Positions 46,610 through 54,972 of a DNA stretch of 64,000 nt are shown here, in pieces; within the stretch, counting starts at the first letter, position 1; each line of letters begins with the position of its first letter. This DNA is from Psychrobacter sp. JCM 18902 (GTDB taxonomy: Bacteria; Pseudomonadota; Gammaproteobacteria; Pseudomonadales; Moraxellaceae), in assembly GCF_904846615.1 (NCBI RefSeq), contig NZ_CAJHBK010000001.1, positions 1,674,001 through 1,738,000 of the forward strand, in the 5' to 3' direction. The notes below the pieces were generated by a model. That model was not told where the DNA came from, made no database searches, and worked only from the letters and a program-made list of their open reading frames with translations. The translations under genes were made by a program, and so were the position numbers.

Positions 46610-47710
46610 ATGAATAACACTCATATTTCTGATAACCAAAATTCTGACAACCAAGCTCCTGATCACTCAACGCAAGTCAAACGCATTTTGACGGGCATTA
46701 AACCGACGGGTACCTTGCATTTAGGAAATTACGTTGGCGCGATTCGTCCAGCCATTCAGTCTATCCAAAACAGTGATGACGAAGCATTCTTTTTTTTAGC
46801 AGATTACCATGGCATTATCGGCTGTTATGATCCTGCTATTATTCACGAATCGACCAAAGCCATTGCAGCGACTTGGCTTGCCTGTGGTCTTGATCCTGAG
46901 CGCGTCACTTTTTACCGTCAATCAGATGTGCCGGAAATACCAGAGCTTGCTTGGATTTTAAACTGCTCATGTGCCAAAGGTTTAATGAATCGTGCTCATG
47001 CTTATAAAGCAGCTGTTGATATTAATATGAAAAAAGAAGACGTCGATCCTGATCAAGGTATTAATATGGGATTGTTTGGCTACCCTGTACTCATGGCAGC
47101 AGACATATTGATGTTTAATGCCACACATGTACCTGTCGGTCGCGACCAAATTCAGCATGTCGAAATGGCACGTGATATTGCTGGTACCTTTAACCATCGC
47201 TATAAAAAGCTCTTTACCTTACCATCTGCCGTTGTAGATGACGATATCCCATTACTAACGGGTTTGGATGGTCGCAAGATGAGTAAGAGCTATGGCAATA
47301 CCATTCCGCTATTTGGTGACTCTAATCCACAAGTTAGCGCCGAAAAGCAGATGCATAAAGCCATCATGAAAATTGTGACCAACTCACAACTGCCTTCTGA
47401 GCCAAAAGACCCTGACGATTCGGCTATTTTTGAGATTTACAAAGCCTTTGCTACTCCTACAGAAATTGCCGATATGCGCGCGCAGTTTGCCGCTGGTATC
47501 GGCTGGGGCGATGCCAAACAAGCGTTGTTTGAGAAAATAAATACGGAAATAGCACCCTTCCGCGCGCGTTATGAGCATCTTATGGCTAACCCAAAAGAGC
47601 TAGAAGAAATCTTACAAATGGGTGCAGAAAAAGCCCGTCGTCATAGCCGTAAGCAATTAGATAAGACTCGTCGTGCCATTGGTATCCGTCCACTTGCCAA
47701 ACTTAAATAA
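46610..47710 (+). CDS. trpS: Tryptophanyl-tRNA synthetase
   Basis: A 366-aa class I synthetase charging tRNA-Trp. HIGH is [13 protein letters not shown] (about 32-44) and KMSKS is [11 protein letters not shown] polar N-terminal extension (about 22 residues) precedes the catalytic core, and the helical C-domain has the anticodon region. It has a ~145-bp AT-rich leader. Confidence 0.96.
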   Translation: MNNTHISDNQNSDNQAPDHSTQVKRILTGIKPTGTLHLGNYVGAIRPAIQSIQNSDDEAFFFLADYHGIIGCYDPAIIHESTKAIAATWLACGLDPERVTFYRQSDVPEIPELAWILNCSCAKGLMNRAHAYKAAVDINMKKEDVDPDQGINMGLFGYPVLMAADILMFNATHVPVGRDQIQHVEMARDIAGTFNHRYKKLFTLPSAVVDDDIPLLTGLDGRKMSKSYGNTIPLFGDSNPQVSAEKQMHKAIMKIVTNSQLPSEPKDPDDSAIFEIYKAFATPTEIADMRAQFAAGIGWGDAKQALFEKINTEIAPFRARYEHLMANPKELEEILQMGAEKARRHSRKQLDKTRRAIGIRPLAKLK

Positions 47711-47736
47711 TCATTTGATTATGTTAACCAAGATGG

Positions 47737-48675
47737 ATGCTAAGCGTGCAGACTGAGCTAAAAAAGGAACAAGCGGTTTTACCAAAAGCCGCTCTTCTTC
47801 TAACTGTGCCTCAAGACTCTGATTCTTTAGATACTAAGCGCGCGCACAACGGCTCAGCTATCAATGATATGTCTTTACGCATTTACCAGACATCCGTACA
47901 ACATCTACCAGAAGATCTCTATGTGCCGCCGCAAGCCTTTGCCATTTGGCTTGAGCAGTTTGCCGGACCATTAGACTTTTTATTATATTTGGTCAAAAAA
48001 AATAACGTTGACCTGACCCAAATGCCGATACTACCCATAACGGAGCAGTATTTGGCTTACATCAGTGAATTAGATACCGAGCATTTTGAATTGGCAGGCG
48101 ATTATCTGTTGATGGCGTCCACGTTGATTGCCATTAAAACCGAGCTGTTGCTGCCCAAGCCTGAAACTCCGAGCGATGAGCGTGATCCAAAAGCAGAACT
48201 GATTGAGCGCCTTGAAGAATATGCGCAAATCAAAGTAGCCAGTCAACGCTTAGATAATCTGGTGCGTCTTGAGCGTGATGTGTTTTTAGCCATGGTCAGT
48301 ATGCCCGGTCAAGACGTCATGAATGCGGAATTACCTAGCTATTCGCCAAACCTTTTGATTGACAGTCTATTTAAAATGCAACTGCAGCCCGATTATCAAA
48401 TGCATACCATCAAAGTCGATGCTGTTCCTCTTGCTGATCGTATTGCCAGTATTAGCCGACAGCTCAGTACGGATGGCGAGCGCTCTTTTTATGAGCTACT
48501 AGATAAAACACAAGGTAAAATAGGTGTGGTTGTCAGCTTCGTCGCCATACTAGAGCTGATAAAACGACAGTTGGTTGGTATCGTAAATACTGATTTAAAA
48601 AGTCATCCTACTACTGACAATAATGATGCTGAAGACCGTCATACTAAACCCTTAACGTTACAGTGGTTGGCATAG
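47737..48675 (+). CDS. scpA: Segregation and condensation protein ScpA
   Basis: A 312-aa kleisin subunit of the SMC-ScpAB condensin. The hallmark is FAGPLDFLLYLVKKNNVDL (about 72-90), with MASTLIAIKTELLLPK in the SMC-binding helix and the C-terminal winged helix FYELLDKTQGK. An N-terminal tail of about 50 residues is longer than usual; GTG 47746 is an alternative start. It lies 26 bp after trpS and 67 bp before scpB, suggesting a shared transcript. Confidence 0.92.
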   Translation: MLSVQTELKKEQAVLPKAALLLTVPQDSDSLDTKRAHNGSAINDMSLRIYQTSVQHLPEDLYVPPQAFAIWLEQFAGPLDFLLYLVKKNNVDLTQMPILPITEQYLAYISELDTEHFELAGDYLLMASTLIAIKTELLLPKPETPSDERDPKAELIERLEEYAQIKVASQRLDNLVRLERDVFLAMVSMPGQDVMNAELPSYSPNLLIDSLFKMQLQPDYQMHTIKVDAVPLADRIASISRQLSTDGERSFYELLDKTQGKIGVVVSFVAILELIKRQLVGIVNTDLKSHPTTDNNDAEDRHTKPLTLQWLA

Positions 48676-48742
48676 TTATTATCCACCTGTCTATTCCTAT
48701 AAATATCGATACACATCATCATTTAAAAAGAGTCGCTTTCTA

Positions 48743-49357
48743 ATGACAGATACTGACAATACCAAGCAAGATCATGACAAACCATCCTCATTATCTAGCG
48801 CTTTACTGTCATTGACCGATGAGCAGCGACAGCATCTAGACGACTTAAGCAAGCATATCGAAGTGCTATTACATGCGTCAGAAGCGCCCCTCTCCGCCAC
48901 TGTCTTAAGAAAACACCTGTCTTTAACGGCTAAAGAGCTAACACAGGTTTTGGCGCTGCTAAGACAGCGCTTGGATATGGGTGTGCTAAGCTTGCACGAA
49001 ACTGCAAGCGGTTATCGACTGCAAATCGCGAATAATTATAGTGCCTTAATTCAACGCGTCTTCCCGCAACGCCAAGAACGCCTGAGCCAAGCCTTACTTG
49101 AGACACTTAGTGTGATTGCTTACAAGCAGCCAGTGACTCGTAGCGACATAGAGCACGTGCGCGGTGTGACGCTATCAAGCAATATACTGCGTCAACTATT
49201 TGATAAAGGCTGGATTGAAGAGAAAGGTTACAAAGAAACCTTGGGTCGCCCAGCATTGCTACAGACCACGCCACAATTTTTAGATGCCTTTGGACTGAGT
49301 GAGTTGAGCGAGTTGCCACCGATGCCAGATATCAGCGCCATCAAAGCGATGTCTTAA
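48743..49357 (+). CDS. scpB: Segregation and condensation protein ScpB
   Basis: A 204-aa ScpB with two winged-helix domains: LLHASEAPLSATVLRKHL in the first and ALLETLSVIAYKQPVTRSDIEHVRGV in the second. It partners ScpA in the SMC condensin complex for chromosome segregation. A short polar N-terminus (about 20 residues) precedes the core. Ends a trpS-scpA-scpB cluster. Confidence 0.93.
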   Translation: MTDTDNTKQDHDKPSSLSSALLSLTDEQRQHLDDLSKHIEVLLHASEAPLSATVLRKHLSLTAKELTQVLALLRQRLDMGVLSLHETASGYRLQIANNYSALIQRVFPQRQERLSQALLETLSVIAYKQPVTRSDIEHVRGVTLSSNILRQLFDKGWIEEKGYKETLGRPALLQTTPQFLDAFGLSELSELPPMPDISAIKAMS

Positions 49358-49448
49358 GCCTTTAGAGCGTGAAGCCTTTAAAAATCATTAAGCAATTAAA
49401 ACATAGTATAGAAGAGATTTAGCAGTATTTTCCAGAGAATCTTTATTC

Positions 49449-49486
49449 AAAAAAAAGACAGACCGCATAGGATCTGTCTTTTTTAT
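49449..49486. terminator. Bidirectional terminator between scpB and lolA
   Basis: AAAAAGACAGA pairs with TCTGTCTTTTT, with A- and T-runs on both sides. It serves the two converging genes. Confidence 0.9.
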
Positions 49487-49541
49487 TTAATCAATAAAGC
49501 CGTTGATTAGCCATCAATAATTGGCTCTTGCTAACGGCCTA

Positions 49542-50231
49542 TTATTGATTGATAACATCAACGCCTTTTGGTGGCGTAAACTTAAACTGACTGCTACTGA
49601 TGCTTGGGTTTAGTTTGATACTACTGAATTTGATGGAAGTGGTTTGACCAAGGCTGTCATTTAGCACCATCATTACGGGCTTCCCACCGCTAAAACTCAT
49701 TGATAAGCTCTTAAAGCTGGCACTGTCTGATTTTGGGTACAGCACGTAGTAATTTTTATTATCATATGGCTGGGTAATTTTGAAATTCTTGTCAATTTGG
49801 CTTGGGTCGCCTGATAACAGCAGTGCTGGCGTATTGCCAACTTGGCTATCAACGTTTTGCTTGGTCGCTTGCTCTAAATCCTTGTCATAAACCCACATGG
49901 AGTTACCATTAGCGACGATCAGTTGCTGTGATGGCGACTTTGTTTCCCAGCGGAAATTATTTGGGCGTTGTACACTCATCGTACCCGTAAAAGTACCACT
50001 GTTGGCACCTTTGGTCGTTTGGCTAAAGTTAGCCGTCATGCTCTTGGTATTTGTCAGCAGCTTGTTTAAACGTTTGGCAGCGGTCAAATTATCAGCTGGT
50101 GCAGCAGTAGCTGATTGTGTCAATACCATCATTGGGGCTGCGACACCAAGCGATGTCATTAATACACCAGCTAAAGCACCGCTCATCATTTTTTGTTTTA
50201 AAGTTGTTTTGTTGGTTAATAAAGTCATCAT
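49542..50231 (-). CDS. lolA: Outer-membrane lipoprotein carrier protein LolA
   Basis: A 229-aa periplasmic carrier that moves lipoproteins from LolCDE to LolB. A signal peptide ends at about SATA/APA. The LolA fold is recognisable by MTANFSQTTKG, GTFTGTMSVQRPNNFRWETKSP, QLIVANGNSMWVYDKDLEQA and the C-terminal FKFTPPKGVDVI. The N-terminal start is ambiguous between two Met codons at positions 1 and 2. Confidence 0.93.
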   Translation of the reverse strand: MMTLLTNKTTLKQKMMSGALAGVLMTSLGVAAPMMVLTQSATAAPADNLTAAKRLNKLLTNTKSMTANFSQTTKGANSGTFTGTMSVQRPNNFRWETKSPSQQLIVANGNSMWVYDKDLEQATKQNVDSQVGNTPALLLSGDPSQIDKNFKITQPYDNKNYYVLYPKSDSASFKSLSMSFSGGKPVMMVLNDSLGQTTSIKFSSIKLNPSISSSQFKFTPPKGVDVINQ

Positions 50232-50593
50232 AAATCCTCTCTAAAAATGCATAATCGCTTAAAAATTGTCGCTTTAAAATGAGACATCTTATTAAAATTT
50301 TTGTTTTCCATAAATGTTTATCTAGCAGCCATAAAACGGGTGCTCATAAACAATGACAACAGTGTGCCAGTTTTTTTATTACACGCCTAGTCATGATTTG
50401 CAATCTTTACTACCGCCGCCATACACGCTTGTAACTACTCTTTTGACCATTATTGTGATCATAAGTGGCTACACAATAATAAACCGCATGGATGGTGAGT
50501 TTTTTGACTATTCATTATTTCCTAACGTTATTTACTAATATTGTTTAGCAGCATAAAGCCAATTTAGCATCCTTAACCCCTACGAAAATAACT
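50232..50593. other. Spacer between lolA and the rpmA terminator
   Basis: A non-coding AT-rich region that must contain the lolA promoter. A 61-codon frame at 50353-50538 could encode a small membrane peptide but lacks a ribosome binding site. No RNA or repeat recognised. Confidence 0.4.
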
Positions 50594-50634
50594 AAAAAAA
50601 AGCCCCTACTACCAAACGGTAATAGAGGCTTTTT
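50594..50634 (-). terminator. Intrinsic terminator of rplU-rpmA
   Basis: AAAAAGCCCCTACTACC pairs with GGTAATAGAGGCTTTTT with two mismatches around an AAAC loop. It has T-runs on both strands. Confidence 0.85.
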
Positions 50635-50682
50635 AGTCATCGGATTATTTTAGTCTTTGACTAAAACAACCTAGATGGGCAA

Positions 50683-50940
50683 TTATGCGCTTTCAACCAT
50701 TACATAACGACGGTTGAACTTACCTTTGGTCGCAAACTTTACCACACCGTCATTCAGTGCAAATAAAGTATGATCACGACCCATGCCAACGCCTTCGCCT
50801 GCGTGGAATTCTGTACCACGTTGACGAACGATGATGTTACCAGCTGTGATAGCTTGGCCACCAAAGATTTTAACGCCTAGCATTTTTGGGTTTGAATCAC
50901 GACCATTACGGCTTGAACCGGCAGCTTTCTTATGTGCCAT
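50683..50940 (-). CDS. rpmA: 50S ribosomal protein L27
   Basis: An 85-aa L27 at the peptidyl-transferase centre. It starts [19 protein letters not shown], with no N-terminal cleaved extension. It lies 91 bp downstream of rplU on the minus strand. Confidence 0.98.
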   Translation of the reverse strand: MAHKKAAGSSRNGRDSNPKMLGVKIFGGQAITAGNIIVRQRGTEFHAGEGVGMGRDHTLFALNDGVVKFATKGKFNRRYVMVESA

Positions 50941-51031
50941 GGGAAAATCTCCTTGTTAATTTGACTTATCGCTGATGCGATAACTCTTAAGCATTTAGTG
51001 CACTATTTAGCAGTAATTGCTAAGTGGATAA

Positions 51032-51343
51032 TTAGGCATTAATAGCTTTGATTTTTAACAAGGTATACCATTGGCGGTGACCTTGCTCTTTGTGATAATG
51101 CTTACGACGGTTGTGCTTAACGATACGGATTTTTTCGCCGCGACCATGTTCAACCACTTCAACTTCAACGCTAGCACCTTCAACGATAGGCTGACCGATT
51201 TTGACAGTTTCGCCGTCAACAATCATCAATACATCTTCGAATTTAATTGTTGCGCCAGTTTCTGCTTTTAGTAGTTCAACTTTAAGCAACTCATCGACAA
51301 CTACACGGTGCTGTTTACCACCAGTTTTGATTACTGCGTACAT
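51032..51343 (-). CDS. rplU: 50S ribosomal protein L21
   Basis: A 103-aa L21 with [15 protein letters not shown] and the basic [21 protein letters not shown] segment that binds 23S rRNA. It forms the conserved rplU-rpmA pair, divergent from ispB as in many Gammaproteobacteria. Its 5' leader is long and contains stem-loops. Confidence 0.98.
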   Translation of the reverse strand: MYAVIKTGGKQHRVVVDELLKVELLKAETGATIKFEDVLMIVDGETVKIGQPIVEGASVEVEVVEHGRGEKIRIVKHNRRKHYHKEQGHRQWYTLLKIKAINA

Positions 51344-51894
51344 TGTATGACTCCGTTTAACCCGTGTGCCGTGGCTGATGTTATACCAACGCTTTTACGA
51401 CGAACACGACAGGGAAAAATTAAAGGCAAGATTTTACGGCTTTTTGCTCATAAAAGCAAGCCGTCTATCTCACTTGTTTGACTGGTTTTTGTAAGGCAGT
51501 TACACGAATAACCACCTCACTTTTTATTATATCTACTGCTGATTAGGAGCGCATCTAAGATGCTACTCCAACAAAAAAACACTATATAATAATAGCGGCT
51601 ATTATAACTTATATAATCAGCGACTTACAGCCTTTTATACATCTCTTAAATGACCTTAAATACCGCCGATAAATGACCATTAATTATAGTGAAATTTCAG
51701 CCAATTTTTACAGTTTTTATGTCAATTTCTATATATAGTAAATCTTATATAAAAGATAGGCGCGATGTTTTAGGCACTTTTTAACCCACAATCTAAAGGC
51801 ATAGCTATGCTATTATAGAAAATAATGCCTTACCTATCTATAAAACTAAGGCTATAAAAAATTCTCTTTATTCTTATTAATATGACTATTTATT
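51344..51894. other. Structured divergent region between rplU and ispB
   Basis: A 551-bp non-coding region with several dyads: an ACGGCTT/AAGCCGT stem-loop (51436-51463), a hairpin with GGAG..GCATCT / AGATGC..CTCC (51546-51569), and a perfect palindrome ATAATAGC/GCTATTAT (51589-51605). The rplU promoter should lie in the minus direction; a TATAAT on that strand sits near 51525. Some dyads may be leader structures controlling L21/L27 expression; this is inference. Confidence 0.4.
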
Positions 51895-52920
51895 ATGACC
51901 AGCATCCCTTCACATAAAACAGATTCAATGACTCAATCAACGCCTAATTATGCTGATATCCAAAGTATCGTGGCGGATGATTTTGAGATTATGGACAAGC
52001 AAGTATTCGGTAGTCTTAATTCCAAAGTTCAACTGGTAATGAGTGTCTCACAGCATGTAATCAATGCTGGTGGTAAGCGCATGCGCCCGCTGATTACCTT
52101 GTTATGTGCACGCATGTTTGAGGACAAGCCCTCAGAAAAAGCCATGCATCTAGCCGCTATTACTGAAATGCTGCATACAGCGACCTTGGTTCATGACGAT
52201 GTGATTGATGAGTCAGGACAGCGCCGTGGTAAGCCGACTGCTAATGCCACTTGGGATAATGCCACCGCGGTACTGGTCGGTGACTATCTGATTGCTCGCG
52301 CCTTTAATTTATTAGTTGGCTTCCAAAGCCTGCCACTGTTGCAAGTATTCTCAGATGGCACCTGTGATATCGCTGAAGGCGAAGTATTACAGCTCCAGCA
52401 TCAGCACAACCCTGCCGCGACAGAAGAGGATTACTTGCGCATTATTGATGGTAAAACCTCGCGGCTGTTTATGATGGCGACTCAAGGCGCTGCAATTTTA
52501 CAAGACAGAATAGAGCATATGCAGGCTTTAGGCGATTTTGGTCAGCACTTTGGCAATGCTTTTCAAATTATCGATGATGTACTCGACTATAGTGGTGATA
52601 GTGAGATAATGGGCAAAAATTTAGGAGACGACCTCGCTGAAGGTAAGCCAACCCTGCCAACCATCAAAGCGCTTGAGCTGCTAAAAGACAGTGACATCGA
52701 AGGCTATGAGCAGTTGCGTGTCGCTGTACAAACTGGAAAGACACCAAATGCTGAACAACTTATTGAGTTAGTGCGCCGCTCAGGATCATTAGATTACTGT
52801 AAGCAACGCGCTTGGGAAGAAACCAAGCTGGCGCAACAAGCACTGAGTACGCTACCTGACAATCGTTATCGCACAGGTTTATATCAATTGACTGAATTGG
52901 CTAGCGCACGCTTGCTGTAG
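51895..52920 (+). CDS. ispB: Octaprenyl diphosphate synthase
   Basis: A 341-aa trans-polyprenyl diphosphate synthase making the ubiquinone side chain. The two Asp-rich motifs are LVHDDVIDES (first) and FQIIDDVLDYSGD (second), with GGKRMRP at the substrate site. Met 12 is an alternative start; neither has a clear ribosome binding site. The chain length (C40 or other) is by homology. It is divergent from rplU-rpmA, the conserved arrangement. Confidence 0.94.
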   Translation: MTSIPSHKTDSMTQSTPNYADIQSIVADDFEIMDKQVFGSLNSKVQLVMSVSQHVINAGGKRMRPLITLLCARMFEDKPSEKAMHLAAITEMLHTATLVHDDVIDESGQRRGKPTANATWDNATAVLVGDYLIARAFNLLVGFQSLPLLQVFSDGTCDIAEGEVLQLQHQHNPAATEEDYLRIIDGKTSRLFMMATQGAAILQDRIEHMQALGDFGQHFGNAFQIIDDVLDYSGDSEIMGKNLGDDLAEGKPTLPTIKALELLKDSDIEGYEQLRVAVQTGKTPNAEQLIELVRRSGSLDYCKQRAWEETKLAQQALSTLPDNRYRTGLYQLTELASARLL

Positions 52921-53540
52921 TCAGTATCGTCATAACAGTTGTCAATACTTGCGGATAGTAGCCATTAGCTGTTGATAAAGACCATTAATGAGTAATTGTG
53001 TTAATGGTCACAGTTAATAGTTGCTAAAGTTTTTGTTTTGTTGGCAAACCTTATTTATCATTCATTAAAGACCTTACAATCTATATGGTTATGCTATTTT
53101 CACAAAAGTTTACAATTATTTCTCATTGACCGTTGTATGACTGTACATTAGCTGTTAATGAAGATGGCGCTTGCCATGACAGCATTTAATGCATTCACAA
53201 AAGCTGATATTACGATTTCTAACCATAAATCCTGCGCTCAACTACTTGACTGTGGGGTTATCCCGATAGTTTATAATTACTCGTTAACTTTACTAATCAA
53301 GGTTGTGGTTTGGCTACAGCTTTGATGCTTAAGATTCTTACACCGATACTTGATACTTATATTGCTATTAGAGGTTCTAATAGTGATGTTTGGCTAAATT
53401 CATATTATTAAGAACAAATTTAGCCGAGAAAGTAAAGATCATTAGAATCAATACTCATTTTTATATTCAATACGCTTAGATTTATTGATAAACTTTTTAT
53501 ACTGTCATTACTTATTTTATACCTATTGCCGAGGACATTG
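52921..53540. other. Long leader of the RND operon, with several dyads
   Basis: A 620-bp AT-rich region with no reading frame. Dyads: GACCATTAA/TTAATGGTC (52980-53009), CTATTAG-N5-CTAATAG (53365-53383), and GGCTAAATT/AATTTAGCC (53392-53425). TTGACT (53246-53251) and TATAAT (53272-53277) are 20 bp apart with GGGTTATCCC between them. These could be regulator sites; no regulator gene is adjacent. Confidence 0.4.
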
Positions 53541-54938
53541 ATGAAGCACTCTACTCTTGCGCTTGTAATAGCATCTGTACTATCTGGAGCTGTACTGATT
53601 GGCTGTGACAAAAACGAGGACGCCGCTGGCGCAGATGCCGCACAGCAGCAGATGCCGCCTGCGGTTGTTAACGTCCAGACTGTCACGCTCGATACTGTAC
53701 CCCAAGTACAGACTTTTTCTGGACGTACCACGGCTTATCAGACTGCCGACGTCCGCCCACAAGTTAATGGCGTTATTGACGAAGTATTGTTCCGTGAAGG
53801 CGGCAACGTCAAAAAAGGCCAGCCACTTTATCGTATCAATACTGATAACTACGCTTCTTCTGTCACCAGTGGTCAAGCAGCAGTGCAACAAGCACAAGCA
53901 AATTACCAGACAGCACAAGCAAATAATGCCAATGCAAAAGCCGAGCTAGCCAGCCGTCAAGCATCATTAGCACAAGCGCAAAATGATTTACAGCGCTTAC
54001 AAGGCTTGGTCAGCATCGACGCCATCTCAAAGCAGCAGTATGAGCAAGCACAAACACAAGTACGTACTGCACAAGCAGCGGTACAAAGTGCGGCCGCCGC
54101 TGTTGGACAGACACAAGCAGGCATCGAAAGTGCAAAAGCAGGCATTCAAACTGCTCAAGCGGGTTTAGATGCTAGTAACCTAGATCTTAACCGTACCATC
54201 GTACGTGCCCCGCTGTCAGGTCGTACTGACCGCTCTAGTGTCACCGCTGGTACTTTGGTCAGCGCAGGTCAGGCTGATCCGCTGGTGACTATCTCACGCT
54301 TGGATCCTATCTATGTTGATATCAGTCAATCATCCTCTGAGCTATTAAAACTGCGTCAGCAAATCGCTGAAGGCAAAGCACAAGCAGGAATGAATTCGGT
54401 TGAGTTGGTATTAGAAGATGGCTCAGTCTACCCAGCACGCGGCAAGCTTGCTTTATCTGAAGCAAAGGTTGATGAATCAACAGGCGCTGTGACCTTGCGT
54501 GCTATTTTCCCCAACAGCAATAATATCTTGCTGCCTGGTATGTATGTAACGGCGCGTTTGACACAGAGCGTGATTACCAATGCTGCATTGGTACCGCAAA
54601 GCGCCGTAATGCGTACACCGAAAAGTGAGACGCAAGTTTACATCGTTGATGAAAATAATAAAATCCAAGTACGTCCTGTCACTATTAATGGCACTTATAA
54701 AGGCCAGTGGGTTGTCACTGACGGCTTACAAGCAGGGGACAAGATAGTTGTTATCGGCGGCTCAAAAGTTAAGCCTGAACAAGAGGTGGTCGTTAAGCCA
54801 TTAGAGAATCCAAACCCAGCACCAGCTAAAGAAGGTGCCCCTAATGCCCAGACGCCGCCGCAAGCTGCTAAAGCGATGGATAAGCCAGCTAGCAAAGATG
54901 CCACTGCTCAGAAACCAGCAGAGTCTACCGCTAACTAA
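53541..54938 (+). CDS. RND efflux adaptor, AcrA/MexA/AdeI type
   Basis: A 465-aa periplasmic membrane-fusion protein, a predicted lipoprotein (lipobox VLIGC, Cys about 22). It has the lipoyl/barrel-sandwich halves (TADVRPQVNGVIDEVLF and TIVRAPLSGRTD) flanking a long Gln/Ala-rich alpha-hairpin (about 95-205). A beta-barrel and membrane-proximal domain follow. The C-terminus (about 430-465) is a Pro/Ala/Lys-rich tail. ATG 53541 has GAGGA upstream. First gene of the efflux operon, 34 bp before the pump. Confidence 0.93.
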   Translation: MKHSTLALVIASVLSGAVLIGCDKNEDAAGADAAQQQMPPAVVNVQTVTLDTVPQVQTFSGRTTAYQTADVRPQVNGVIDEVLFREGGNVKKGQPLYRINTDNYASSVTSGQAAVQQAQANYQTAQANNANAKAELASRQASLAQAQNDLQRLQGLVSIDAISKQQYEQAQTQVRTAQAAVQSAAAAVGQTQAGIESAKAGIQTAQAGLDASNLDLNRTIVRAPLSGRTDRSSVTAGTLVSAGQADPLVTISRLDPIYVDISQSSSELLKLRQQIAEGKAQAGMNSVELVLEDGSVYPARGKLALSEAKVDESTGAVTLRAIFPNSNNILLPGMYVTARLTQSVITNAALVPQSAVMRTPKSETQVYIVDENNKIQVRPVTINGTYKGQWVVTDGLQAGDKIVVIGGSKVKPEQEVVVKPLENPNPAPAKEGAPNAQTPPQAAKAMDKPASKDATAQKPAESTAN

Positions 54939-54972
54939 TTCCATTCAAAGATAGGAAGACTAGGAATATACT

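Noticed and set aside
50353..50538. A 61-codon frame with one hydrophobic segment, upstream of lolA
   Set aside because: No ribosome binding site and the hydrophobic stretch can arise by chance in T-rich DNA. Kept only as a remote possibility of a small membrane peptide.
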